A stretch of DNA of 64,000 nt from Voacanga thouarsii (taxonomy: Eukaryota; Streptophyta; Magnoliopsida; Gentianales; Apocynaceae): the NCBI GenBank assembly GCA_026120185.1, contig JANUWF010002419.1:3679501-3743500 (forward strand), read 5' to 3'. Positions 46,865 to 59,640 of the stretch are shown in pieces (positions within the stretch are counted from its first letter, which is position 1; each line of letters opens with the position of its first letter). The position numbers were made by a program, and so were the translations under genes. The notes beneath the pieces were generated by a model. It worked only from the letters and a program-made list of their open reading frames with translations, had not been told where the DNA came from and did no database searches.

Positions 46865-49800
46865 ATGGGGAGTAAGAAGAGAGGTTCTAGTTCTGTAGAA
46901 GGGGAAGAAGTGGCTGAGAAACAACTAAATCCTAGCACTGATGATAACGTTGTCTTAGAACCTTCAAAGAAGAAATTGAAAAAGGAGAAAAAGGAAAAAC
47001 AAACAGAAACAGATATAGGAAATGATTTTGATGCCCCATCAACCTCGCATATTAACAAGACGACTTCTGTACAACCAATGGAGAGAAAAAAGCAAAGGAA
47101 AGCACATGATAAAGAGAGACACCGGGCTGAGGCAGAGGATGATAAGCCAAAACAAATGGATGTAGAGTTGAAACAGAACCATGCAGTAAATAAGGTGGAA
47201 CTCTTATCTGCAAGTAGTAGTGGTGGTAGCAGCATGTTGCCTGAATTCCACATTGGAGTGTTCAAGGACTTGGCTTCTGCTAATGCAAGTGTTAGAGAAG
47301 CAGCTGCGGAGGTACTGGTAATGGAGCTACAAGAAGTTCAGAAAGTATATGATAAGCTCGAGAACAAGGAGGTGGTGGAAGGTTCGTTGAAACTGGAAGC
47401 TGAGAAGGATGATGGATTGAACAACTGTGCGCCATCTGTGAGATATGCTGTTCGTAGGCTTGTTCGTGGTGTGTCTTCATCTAGAGAGGTGTGCTCATTT
47501 CACGCCATTTGCAATCTATCTTATTGCAGTACAACTTTAAACAAATGTAGATAGCCAAAAAAGAAACAAAAAGCAAATTTTGGCATAACTCCTTGCATTG
47601 CGCTTCTTTATCTGGGCCCAATTCTATGTGCATAGTGAGATTTTATATTAGGTTGACCTGCCTGTCCTTTTTAAGTCAAATTTTGTTCTGCTTGAAGCAT
47701 AAGAACCCACAAGGTCATGCATTTTTTTTCCCAAGGAAGCTACCTCTTTGATATGCATGGATCTATCCAAGACACTGCTATTGTGGGAACTTTGTCCTCT
47801 TGGTTGGCCTACGAGTTAGAATAGGGGAAGTTTGCTTATGTATATATATACTTGAAGTTCTATCACTTATTTGGCAGTTCATTTTTTCATTACAGAATGG
47901 GAAAGCATACTGGTTGGTGTAGTATATTTAGTATAATCAGGCTTCCTGGTATCTTCTGTTCAAGCCTTAAGGATGTGGTTCATGCCGCCAGTTGTGGTAG
48001 GGTAGTTGTGAAAGATAAAAAGATAGATCATAGTTGGACACTGCAACAACTTTAGGATTTATTGGTAATTTTACATCTGTTTATATGGATATCTATACAT
48101 GATGGCGACTTCATCCACTGTGATATGTTTGGTGCAGTATATACAAACACATGGTTGGGGTAATAGTTCATGGAATCATACTTCCAGGAAAGTACCTTAA
48201 AGTTAGCATAAACTGAGAGAAAAATGTAATGATGAATTTTGCTGTTGAAGCTCCAAAATATCTATGGTAGATGTAAGCTCTAGATATCACTCCTTTGCTT
48301 TAGCTTTGCATGAATGAGGGCATAGTTTAATTTATGAAAACCTCTCTCTTTCTTGCTTTCCTTATTTTTCTGGGCAATATGGGGTGGGTGGGGGGGAAGC
48401 TGTATTTTTAATCTGTTGCATCAGACAGCAATACTTTTCCTATGGTTATTGCATGAATTGGTCTAGCAGTTTTGTTGTCATGTTCTTGGATTTTGCTCTT
48501 AATACCGATAAGTTTGTGAATTAGTTATTTGGCTATGCCGTTGAAGTCAAGTATTTATTACTTTATGTTACAGTTTTATGGCTTCCCAATTCTTTTCATT
48601 CTTTCCCCTCCTTTCCTTCCTTTCAGCTGGACACTTACTAAATAGATGTGCACTATGTATTCATAACTAGAATTGTCACTCCGTTACACAAACCAAATGC
48701 AATAATATTGAGACCTCATAAAGTTTTACATCAATTATAAGCCCTCACCCCACAGAGAGAGAGTAGGGCAATGGTAGCTTTTGTCATTGGTTCTGGCATG
48801 TTTTCGCCTCTTAACTAACAAAAATATACACATAAACTGGCTATGTGAATGTTCTGTTTTATGCATACAATGGTTTGCCACTACTTGTAGTAGCTTTGCA
48901 TGCATAATGTTGAAAATTTTTCTACAATATTTTTACAAGTTTACTTGAAGTAAGCTTCTAATGATAAAAATGAATGTCTTTACACGTTTGTGGGGTTTCT
49001 CATTGAGCAGTGTGCACGACAAGGATTTGCACTTGGTTTGACTCTTTTAGTAGGTGCTGTTCCTAACATCAAAGTGGATTCATTGTTGAAGCTAATTGTT
49101 AATTTGTTGGAGATCACATCTTCAATGAAGGGTCAGGTAGGTGAATGAGTCTTCATTTTGTTATTTTGATCTTGTTTCCATTTTGACTTGTTTCATAAGC
49201 TGGTATATAGGAAGCAAGAGACTCTCTTCTGGGCCGGTTATTTGCTTATGGAGCTCTTGCAAGATCAGGAAGGCTGACCAAAGATCAGGAATTAAACAAG
49301 AATTCTACAGACATCAAAGAATTTACTAGTGCTCTTATCTCCCTGGCTTTAAAGAAGCGGTACTTACAAGAGCCTGCTGTCTCAGTTATTCTGGAATTGG
49401 TTGAAAAGGTACTTCGTTACATAACAAGCTGCAGCATTACCTTTTTATGCTTTTAGTGCACAAGACTTGTACTATTATAAAATCTAGGAAAGGCACTGTG
49501 TAGTTTTAACCATATACTTGGAGAGGTTTTCCTATTTTTAACTCTAGAACTTTCATGTGACCTTGACGGCCTTAGGTTGCTTCCAGATGGGCCTGTTAAT
49601 TTTTTTTTTTTTTAATGATTGAAAACCTGGATAGATCTGACATGAATTTGTACAATTTAAAGGCATCCATATGGTTTTGCACGGTTTTGTTGGACAGAAG
49701 ATTTTCATGCATTGCGGTTATAAACTGCATTGATTCCGCTGGCTAGATCAGGAAATTAGTGATGTAGAATATGGGCTATATTGTGAGTTTGGAATGAGAC

Positions 49801-51690
49801 CTGTATTCTTCTTCTCTGTCAGGAGTGTACACTTTCAATCTTAGATCTGTTTAATTAACAATATCACAGTAATTATCTCCTTTGGAACTTAGCTTTATGG
49901 TTTATTTACATATATGCTTGCCCTTTGGTTGGAGTTTGTGATGTTTCTGTTTAGCGGTGTGTTTAGGTGTTCACTAGTTCTTTCTTGTACAGATTGTACT
50001 AGCAATCTGAATCTGATTTTTCAAATACCGTTGGAACTTTTCTCTTCAGATTTCCTTATTGCTCTCTTTTCTCTTTGTTTTCTGTTTCTTTCTCCATTTA
50101 GCACCTCCATGTAATTGTTGGATCCATTTGCTGTCCATCTAACTGCACTGCTTTGTTATACATTTCAGTTAGCTGTCAAGATCTTATTAGATCAAGTTCT
50201 GGAAGCTCCAGGAGTTCAGGACTGGTTTGACAGTGCAACTGAAGTTGGTAATCCTGATGCCTTGCTTCTAGCACTTAAAATCCGTGAAAAGATTGGCATT
50301 GATCATAGAGCATTTGGCAAGCTTTTGCCTTCTGACTATAGTCCAAGCAAGCTCTTCGCCAGTGATCATCTCTCCTCTCTTGCCAATTGCTTAAAGGTGA
50401 TTGTGTTTATTTTTCCTTCCAGCAAATGACACTGTCAAATGGGGATTATTATGATATATTTTGGACTTCTGTTTACATGGTGGGATTTTGCAGGAGTCCA
50501 CTTTCTGTCAACCTCGTGTTCACAGTGTCTGGCCTAATTTGATACGTGTTCTCTTACCCGATATGGTTTCACAAGATGTGGATTCAGCTTCAAGCATACA
50601 GGCAATGAAGAAGCACAAAAGAAGTCGCAAGGGTAGCTCACTCGAAGATGATATTGAGAAGAATCTGCGATCCTTTTGTGATACTGTCATTGAAGGGTCA
50701 CTTCTAACATCTTCTCATGACCGTAAACACTTGGCTTTTGATATTCTACTGCTGCTTTTCTCAAAGCTTCCTGCTTCATGTGTTGAAGTAGTATTGTCTT
50801 ACAAACTTATCCAGTGCCTTATGGATATACTTTCTACAAAAGATTCTTGGCTTTACAAAGTGGCACAATATTTTCTGAAGGAACTATCCGAATGGGTGAA
50901 GAATGACGATATTAGAAGAGTTGCAGTTATTGTGGCCTTACAGAAGCATAGCAGTGGGAAATTTGACTGCATCACTAGAACCAAGACAGTTAAGAATTTG
51001 ATGGCAGAGTTCAAGACTGAATCTGGCTGTGCATTGTTTATCCAGAGCTTAATGAGCATGTTTCTAGATGAGGGTCAGGCATCAGAGGAACCTTCAGATC
51101 AGAGTCAAACAACAGATGACAACTCAGAGATAGGTTCAATAGAAGATAAGGATTCTGTTGGACCAACAGGCCCAACTGACTTTTTGAAAAGTTGGGTTAT
51201 AGATTCTCTTCAATGTGTTTTAAAGCACTCAAAACTAGATCCAGAAGGTCGGTTCCGAGTACAAAAAGAAATCTTGAAGTTTCTTGCTGTGCAAGGTCTT
51301 TTCTGTTCTTCTCTTGGGACTGAAGTGACCTCCTTTGAACTAGAGGAAAAGTTTAGATGGCCAAAATCAGCAATTTCGAGTGCTCTTCGCAGGATGTGCA
51401 TTGAGCAGCTAGAATTCTTGCTTGCAAATGCTCAAAAAGGAGAGGGAACTCATGCAGTGTCAAGTGGCCTTGACTCAAATGATCTTGGATCTTACTTTAT
51501 CCGGTTCCTTGGTACTTTGTGTAACATCCCTTCAGTTTCCCTGTTTAGAGTTTTGAGTGATGATGATGAAAAAGCATTCAAGAAATTGCAGGCTATGGAG
51601 GCTCAGCTATCAAGAGAAGTATGCCTTTCATCTTTATTCTATAGCTAAACAAATAAGTTGTTCCAAGCACCAAATTTCTCTGGATTACTT

Positions 51691-51726
<36 letters not shown>

Positions 51727-54493
51727 GACACTGTAATTCCCCTTCATGGCGGTGTTATGTGGCAAAGTGGCTTTTGGGGACCTTCTTTGAGACATTCCTC
51801 ACGTTTGTCCAAAATCGGAATCTCTGTGCCTATTTCATTCTTTTCGGTTTTGATGCATCAATATTTGCTTCAAGGTTTTGAAGCATGATTGAAACCTTCA
51901 TTTTGCTTATATGTGTGATTTGACCAAATGGTTGCAGGAAAGGAACAGTGGGCTAAGCATGGATGCTAATAAATTGCATGCTCTGAGGTACTTGCTTATC
52001 CAGTTGTTGCTTCAGATACTACTTCGACCAGGGGAATTCTCTGAGGCTGCAGCTGAACTTATTATATGCTGTAAGAGAGCTTTCGGCACTTCTGATCTTC
52101 TAGACTCCTCTGGGGAAGATGAGCCCAGTGGGGATGGAACCCCTGACATTATGGATGTACTTGTGGATACTATGCTCTCACTGCTGCCACAGTCATCAGC
52201 TCCTCTGCGCTCTGCGATTGAGCAGGCGAGTAGCAAAATATTGAGTTTGATTCTTACCAGTGATTTTCTCATTTCACACAATATCTTGATGAGCTGTTGG
52301 TTATTATTTTGCTAGTATTGTTATTTGGGTTGATAGGCTGGTTATTGCACTGCATTTCTCATAAATTTTGTTTGGCTTCTGGATATAAAAGAAAGTCCTG
52401 TTTTATTGAACAGAAATTGGAAAAGTATTGCAAGGTGGTCATGCATGCAAATTGAAAGTTTAGGTCAATCAGTCCAATCCATTATGTATTTTTTTTGAGA
52501 CTTATGATATTTCTGCTATTTGACCAACGAAGTTTTGGTTTTTCTTGTCTTTAGGTTTTCAAGTGTTTCTGCCATGATATTACAGAAGATGGTTTAATGC
52601 GAATGCTACGGATCATAAAGAAAGATCTGAAGCCAGCTAGGCATCACGAAGCTGGAAGTGATGATGAAGAAGATGATGACGAGGATGATCTTCTTGGAAT
52701 TGAGGAGGCAGAGGAATCAGATGAAGCTGAGACGGGTGAAACTGCTGAGAGTGATGAGCAAACAGATGATTCTGAAGCAGTCGGTGGAGTTGAGGCTATA
52801 ACCACAGAACTTCCTGAAGATTCCGATGATGATTCGGACAGTGGAATGGATGATGAAGCAATGTTCAGAATGGACACTTATCTTGCGCGAATTTTTAAGG
52901 AACGGAAGAACCAAGCTGGAGGTGAAACTGCTCAATCCCAGCTTGTACTTTTCAAGCTTCGTGTTCTCTCATTGCTGGAGATTTACCTCCATGAGAATCC
53001 AGGCAAGTTTTCAGTTTCTAAATTAAGTTGAATTTGTTCCAAATGCCTCTTGCTGAGCAATATCGCTCTCTTTCAGTCTGTTTAACATGTCTTTCCGATT
53101 GATTTACCTTGTAGTTTACTCTCAACTTTAAAATTACACTTGTCTCTGCGTTCAATGTGTAGTTTGGACATTTTAAGAACCTACCGAGTACCAAAAGTGG
53201 AATATTTTGTATAGCATCTGTGCTTTTGTAACTGAGGAATCATTTTGCAGTCATTCAGGCCTTTTCTCCTCTGTTGCTGCTCCTTATTCTTCTTTTTCTT
53301 TTAATTACTAAATATTTTTCTATTATTTCCTTTTCTGGGTTGTTTTTCTCTTTGCATTGTTGTGTGTTTCCCAAGGAGTTGACTGTGTGCGTGTGTGCTG
53401 GGGAAAGGGAGTCAAGAAGTTGGGTTGCAGTAAAAGAAACTGATTATTATGTGGTACACTCCATGTTCTCCTTTAAGGACATTTTTGTCCTCCTAGACAC
53501 ATCATGGTAGATTTATTAAGGACTCTTTTATTTTATTTATTTATTTTTATTTTTTTTGGGTCCTCCTTTAAGGACATGTTTATGGTGACTTGATTCCATG
53601 TGAATGTGGATGAGATTTCATTGATTATTCCAATTCCTGCAGGTAAGCCTCAGGTGTTGAAAGTACTGTCAAACCTGGCCCAGGCATTTGTAAACCCACA
53701 TACTACAGAAGGAAGTGAGCAACTTGGTCAACGTATCTGGGGAATCTTGCAAAAGAAAATATTTAAAGCAAAGGAGCATCCCAGAGGTGAGTCTGTGCAG
53801 CTATCTATTCTTGAGACTCTTTTAGAAAAGAACTTGAAGTTAGCAGCAAAACCGTTCAAGAAAAAGAAATCTACTTCCAATACATCAAGTAAGAAGCAGT
53901 CAGCATGGAACCGGCACAAGATGATAACTTCACTTGCACAAAATTCAACGTTTTGGATACTGAAAGTCATCGACGCAAGGAACCTCTCTCTCTCTGAACT
54001 GCAGAAGGTTTTTGATATCTTTAAGGTTGTTTTGGCATCTTATTTTGATAGCAAGAAGTCCCAAATGAAATCTGAATTTCTGAAAGAAATATTGAGAAGA
54101 CGGCCGTGGATTGGGCATAACTTATTAGGGTTCCTGTTGGAGAAATGTGCTAGTGCGAAGTTGCAGTTTCGTCAAGTAGAAGCCCTAGATCTGATTAGTG
54201 AAGTATTAAAATCGATAACCACTAATGTTGATAAAGATGGATTGGACTCGAAGAAAATTTTGAAAAGCCATTTTCAACTATTTTGTCAGCTTATTAAAAA
54301 GTTGGTACTACATATGCCAGAAAAGCAGTCTAGGCGTGCAGATGTGCGCAAATTCAGTGGCAAGGTTTTCCAGATTTTGATTAGCCTTAACTTGTCCTCT
54401 TCATTTCTTGAAGAGTTGGAGCCTGATGCACGTGCTGCTTGTGAAGCTCAGCTTGGTGATGGATTCCTTGCTTTGGAGAAGCAGGGAAGGTAA
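46865..54493 (+). CDS. MYBBP1A / Pol5-like nucleolar protein
   Basis: Eight coding exons: 46865-47488, 49011-49136, 49211-49408, 50169-50396, 50494-51618, 51938-52225, 52555-53002, 53643-54493. Phases are consistent and give 1295 aa, normal for the plant family. The N-terminus is Lys-rich with bipartite-like nuclear signals (PSKKKLKKEKKEK). The conserved core begins with FKDLASANASVREAAAEV and CARQGFALGLTLLVGAV, then helical HEAT-like repeats. An acidic stretch (DDEEDDDEDD) lies in exon 7 and a Lys-rich tail in exon 8. In yeast and animals the family (Pol5, MYBBP1A) is nucleolar and acts in rRNA synthesis; despite older naming it is not a typical DNA polymerase. Introns 6 and 7 use GC donors (GCGAGT, GCAAGT). 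No lesion is seen. Intron 1 is 1.5 kb. Confidence 0.93.
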
Positions 54494-57063
54494 TTCCTGC
54501 TAGCAAAGATGTCTTGTCACTGTTGTAAAACACGAGAGATGTTGGTTCAAATACTAGCCTATGCATTACCTTTCCTAGTAGTTTGATCTATTTTTTTCCC
54601 AAATTGAAGATCATGGTCATGCAAGACCATTCAATTTTGAAGCTGGTATGTGTATCAGTTCTTTAAATCCAATTTTCTTCTTCATTTTTGTGACCCACTT
54701 GTGCTATTCTTTACCATTATTAAACTTGTCTAGTAAAACAACGACAACAGATCAGCAACTTATTTCATTACGTATCTTGTGGTTATAAATATCAATCTGT
54801 GTTGGCTCAATTCCTATCTACTTAGGCTAGCTAATTCATTTATCAAACCCCAACGAAAATGGACAAGAATGGGCACTCTCTGCGTACAGATAATGTAGGC
54901 AGTATATATTTAGGCCGTCAGTCTGGCAGAAAATCCAAAATGATCCACATAATTGCCTAAAGTTGGATATATCAAGCCTTGATCAAAAGGAATCTAAAAA
55001 TTTTTCTCAGGAAAAGAACTGTGATAATATTAAACGAGCATAGTTTAATTTCACTTCATCAAATGCCAGTTTAGGGTGATGACAAGATCAAAAGGTAGAC
55101 TTTGACAACATCCGTATCCCCTCAAATTTATCTAATCTCACTCTCTCTCTCTCACAAAACTTTTGGCGTTTTTGGCTCCGTTTGTCTAGAAAATTCTAGA
55201 ATCAGCAGAAGCAAACCAGAGGCCAAATAATGGAAATTATGAAGAAGAAACTAACATGTTGTTTGTGAAGACTAAATCTGGAACGGCTTTCCGTTTTACT
55301 AGGAAGTATAACTGATAAAATAACAAAGAGAACCGCAATTTCAGATTCTACATGTCTTCCCAAGTATTCTCTTGTTATATGTTATTCTAATCCGATCAGC
55401 TGATCAAGATAAGAAAAGTAAAGGGGCTTTTCTTTCCTGACTGATTCCTTGGATTGGAGAGAAGGATCGAGGAACTGAGTTGAGCCCATCACTTTCAGCA
55501 GGGAGAAGCATTTGTTGCCATATTCTGACATTCACCGCTCACCCTTCTAACTTTGATTAATGCAAATTAAGTTGACTGTCATTAACTTTTGATTAATGCA
55601 AATTAGGAGTTGACTATCACTAAACCAAGGTCGTCGCGGCTTCCAATGCGTTTCCTAGACCATCACCCATAGATTCATCCAATCATTCCTAGACCATCAC
55701 CATCCTTCACCCACTTCGAAGAAATCCACTTAGAAGTTGTTGGAAAACATCCACGTAAAATTTTTGCAGCTCATTCATTCCCAGTTATTCACCAGCGGCT
55801 AAAACCATTTAATTGCGGTAACACTACAGGCTTATTTATGCGGTTATCAACATCTACCTCAAGATCATGAATTCAAATATCTCTGTCCCTTTCAATCTGG
55901 AGAAAGCAAAGAGGCAGCAACCAGCCCTTCATTAAAATGATAAAACGGGGTACACACAACTGAATATTGATGTTACACTTACATGCAATAATAATTTGCC
56001 TGGCTCTTCAACACCACAACCTCTAAAATCAAAATTTTGCAGTCCCCGTCAGACAAGCAGCAGAACACCCCTCCTAAAATCATAATTTGCCTGGCTCTTC
56101 AAAAACATAAATGTTTGTTTCTGTCTGTTTCTCCATGCAAAAGCAGTCTGAATGATTCCTATTATTGTCGTAGCCATCAGGTAACGCATTGGCATGTTGT
56201 GGCATACTTCTTTTTCTATATGCCTTTCCTTTTGTCGAAATGTAAATGATGAATACAAGAACGAAAGAATCAGTCCCCTTCCGCCCCCAACCAAGATTGG
56301 ACTCGGTAGCACGCCATTCCAACAAATTCTCTTCTTTCTGCCCAGCGCATTTAACAGTAAATCGTATCCGAAGCCAGCTTAGGAGGTGAAGTAGGCTCTG
56401 TTTTGCACACTCCAAGTTCCTACTTTTACTTTTTCCCTCTAATGTAATATAAAAACTTAAGCCTCCAAAATCATGGTATATGCTTGCTTGGGTTGTCTTC
56501 CTCCAAATCTGGATGACAGAGGATCAATGCGCTCTCTTCTTGTTGGAAGAGCAGTTTGGGTTAGGAGCTCGATAAAGCCCCAATAACATTAGCATTGCAA
56601 ATGCCAAAAAGGGAAAATAGTATGTAAAAATTAAAAAAAAAATCAATCGAACTAGATATTAGTGCACTAAAACTGTACAGAGGTGGTATTTCTCAACTAT
56701 CTACATCTCCCAATTTGCCTTATCCTAACTAGTGGGGGACGACCAAAACCAAACCTTGATCCCGATGGATACCTACAATTTCCCCCCGGGTCCCCATCGT
56801 TCTTGTCATTCAGCTCAAGCTCGCCTTGTGGAACCCTTAGTTTTCAAAGACCTCAAGCTGCAAGTTGACATTTCAGAACCTGCAAAATTTTTTGTATGAT
56901 GTTCAAAACTCAAGTGTCCAATTCAATACAAGCCCCATAATAGTGACAAGAGACACAGAAGCCAAATAGCTGTAGGCTTTATACCTCAGCAAACACAGCT
57001 CAATTGGGGAGGAAACCAGCCAGGCAAGCCAATTCCCAAACCCTGCGAATATCCAGATTGAGG
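54494..57063. other. Tail-to-tail spacer between the MYBBP1A-like and GTE genes
   Basis: 3' UTR sequence of both genes is expected at the edges. I see no further gene; several short frames are not protein-like. Confidence 0.5.
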
Positions 57064-59020
57064 TCAAGATTGAGCATCATCTGCATCTGACTCACTCCCA
57101 GAAGAACTACCAGAATCTGAATCTGTACCAGAAAACCTCAGACCGATAAGCATTCACAATAATCATTTTTTCCATGTATCAATTCCTCAAACCTAGAAGT
57201 AAGACGGGATTCATTACCACTGGAAGAGGAAGAATCACTACTTGAGCTACTCGAACTGCTGGAACTACTACTGGCATTGCCATGATCTTGGGCTGCAACT
57301 TCATCCTTCTCAATCTCCACTGGAGGGAAGTTCGTAGCAGGCATATCATCATCAATGTCAACCTCCTCATCCCCAGCTTCGCCTTTTTTGGGCTTCTTAC
57401 CAGAATCGTTTCTCTCACTTGCTCCACCCTGCAAAACGATGATAGAAGCATAATCAATTAGTGTCTAATTTAGAGAGTTAGAAGCTAAAGATACTAGTTA
57501 AAAGGCACATCATGCATTACCACATCCACTTCAGCAGTTGAAGCATTTGGAGCAGCTGAAGGATTACTGTTATTCATCATCAACGCCTGCCTCTTAGTTT
57601 TGCTCACCATCTTTTTCCAATTAGTCACAAACCTATCAAGTTCCCAAAGGGTCTCTGTGTCGAGTGCCTCAATGTCCAGCTCAATCTCGTCACCTTCTTG
57701 AGCCAGATGCTCATTTCTCTTCCTAATAATCTGCACTAATTGAGGCATCTTCTCTTGGGGCAAACTCTGCAACCCAACACCAAGCTTATGCTTTTCCTCC
57801 ATACTCATCTCTCTCTTATTGGGATCCTTGGCCCTTGGCTTTGGCTGCTTCGGTATAGCAGCCCGAGCCACCATCTGCTGGGCCTGGGACGCCTGCGGTT
57901 TCACAGGCGGTGCCCTCATTGGGGAAGGAGTAGGTACAGGGGACTGAGCTTTGGGAGGAATCAAAGGAGGCGGCGGATTGGACGGTGTTGATGCACTAGA
58001 ATGGGTCTGCATTCTGTCTTGTTTCTTCGGAATAGGGCTAGCTTTGGGCTTCTTTGGCCTTTCAGGGGTGGGAATGTGATTCCAGGAACTCCCTTGCAAT
58101 TCCTCGGCCAAACCGCCGCTGCTGCCACCACCACCACCAAAATACTCCCTCCGTTCATTATTATTCTTCTCTTGGATCGGTCTAAACAAATCTTCAAATC
58201 TCGCAAGAAGCATCTCAGCCCAACCATTTACTTGATCTGTCTTAGGGTTATACAACAAAGCATTGTTAAAAGTCAACCTTACATCAGCTGCAAATTCAGC
58301 AGCTGTAGGATACAAATTTTTTGCCAGATTAGATTTCACCGTCCCCAAATCCATGGGTCGCTTCACAATCTGATGGTAATCGTGAAGTCCTAAACCCTCA
58401 GCATCCACGGGCGTACTAAAAATCCATCCGTTCTTGTGTTTCATAAGCTTTGTCAATATCAGCCTGCATTCTTTCATCGAAGAATCATCCATGGGACATC
58501 CAACATTCCCAATGGGGCCATTATCATACCCATTGGAAAATCTTTTTGGATCCTTATCCGATCGGAAAGGAACGGGCCTTTTATTCCCAGGCAATTTCTT
58601 TGACTTTCCCTGAACTTTGGGATTGTAGGGGTTGCCGCTTAATTGACCGGACTCAATCCGATCTCGCAAGTTGCGGATCTGTTCAAGCTCCGAGGAAAGC
58701 CGCTTCCGTAACTCAGCAAGCTCACTTTTTGAATAGGACGCAACGTTGTATGTTAGATACCCGCCATGATTGAATCCGTTGCGGTTGATTTCGACTGGCT
58801 TCTGAATGAATGAATAAGCGTCGTCAGATGCCGTCTGCGTAAAGGCCGGCGAATCGTCTTTCTTATGACGACCGCCGTTGGCTGTTTGGTGAAATTGCTT
58901 CTGTTTCTTTTTGGGGTTAGGGTTAGGGTTAGGGTTCAGGTAAGGTATTTTGCCCATGAATCCGCTACCAGATTGCGCCCAGCTCGATTCATTTCCGCTT
59001 GCTAAGACGGCGGACGCCAT
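57064..59020 (-). CDS. GTE-type (BET) bromodomain transcription factor
   Basis: Three exons on the minus strand: 59020-57521, 57428-57218 and 57122-57064, GT-AG introns, 589 aa. The start is the ATG at 59020 (MASAVLASGN); upstream in-frame codons lack an ATG. Residues about 29-36 are an Asn-Pro repeat. The bromodomain spans about 183-283, with FSTPVDAEGLGL (ZA loop), RPMDLGTVKSNL and NNALLYNPKTD, whose Asn258 fits the acetyl-lysine-binding position. A Pro-rich linker leads to the NET/ET domain at about 403-472 (MSMEEKHKLG...LDIEALDTETLWEL). The tail is acidic and Ser-rich, ending DSGSSSGSESDADDAQS. Length and domain order resemble Arabidopsis GTE2/GTE7. It is a nuclear reader of acetylated histones. 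No lesion seen. Confidence 0.95.
58912..58937 (+). repeat. Telomere-like TTAGGG repeat within the GTE coding exon
   Basis: The plus strand reads GGGGTTAGGGTTAGGGTTAG and continues into GGGTTCAGG. On the minus strand it encodes the Asn-Pro repeat of the GTE protein. Confidence 0.9.
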
Positions 59021-59640
59021 AAATTGCACCGGCGTACGGCAAATCTCCGGCGGATTTGATCCCTTCCAAATATCTCGACAAACATGTATCTATAAGAGCG
59101 TCAACTCCACGCGCTCTCACCGGAAATGCACGGAAGCAAAATTCTCCGTCGGCCGGCGGCAATATCTCTGTATCTCTACAAAGATCTAACCCTGGATTAT
59201 CAAGGCACGAACAAAATAAGGAGGCCGAAGGAAGCGTATAAAGGTTAGGGTTGGGTGGATTGAGCGAGGAACGAGAGGGCTGGGCATGGCTTCTTAAAGG
59301 CGCTGAGATCTACCCGGTGGAATTACGGGCAGGAATTGAGCCGTAGATTTGAATGACACCGTTAATCCAACGGTCAGAGTGGATTCGTTTGCTGTCCGAA
59401 GGGGCTGACCGAAATATCTGGCACGGACGGTGGAGATTGGAGGTCTTGGACACGTGGGTGAGAACTGGGCATTGGATGGAAATGTTTCCCCGGAAAGGAG
59501 GGGGCTGAGTTGGTTTTTTGAATTGAAATGAAATTTCGGACGCATGTGTCGAGAATTTAGGGTTTGGGGTTTACGGGGGAGGTTTCATGGGGCCCAAAAG
59601 GGGGTTGGTGACGTGGAGGAGGGTAAAAGACGTGAACTAT
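59021..59640 (-). promoter_or_regulatory. GTE gene 5' leader and promoter region
   Basis: GC content rises above that of the flanks. Short telomere-box-like (TTAGGG) and GGGCCC motifs occur near 59245 and 59590. No TATA box is obvious. Confidence 0.4.

Noticed and set aside
47292..47480. Minus-strand frame opposite MYBBP1A exon 1, and similar frames opposite the HSP70, GTE and MYBBP1A exons
   Set aside because: Antisense shadows of well-supported coding exons.
58912..58937. Interstitial telomere repeat marking an old chromosome end or fusion
   Set aside because: Only three to four units, in frame inside a conserved GTE exon; it is explained by an Asn-Pro repeat.
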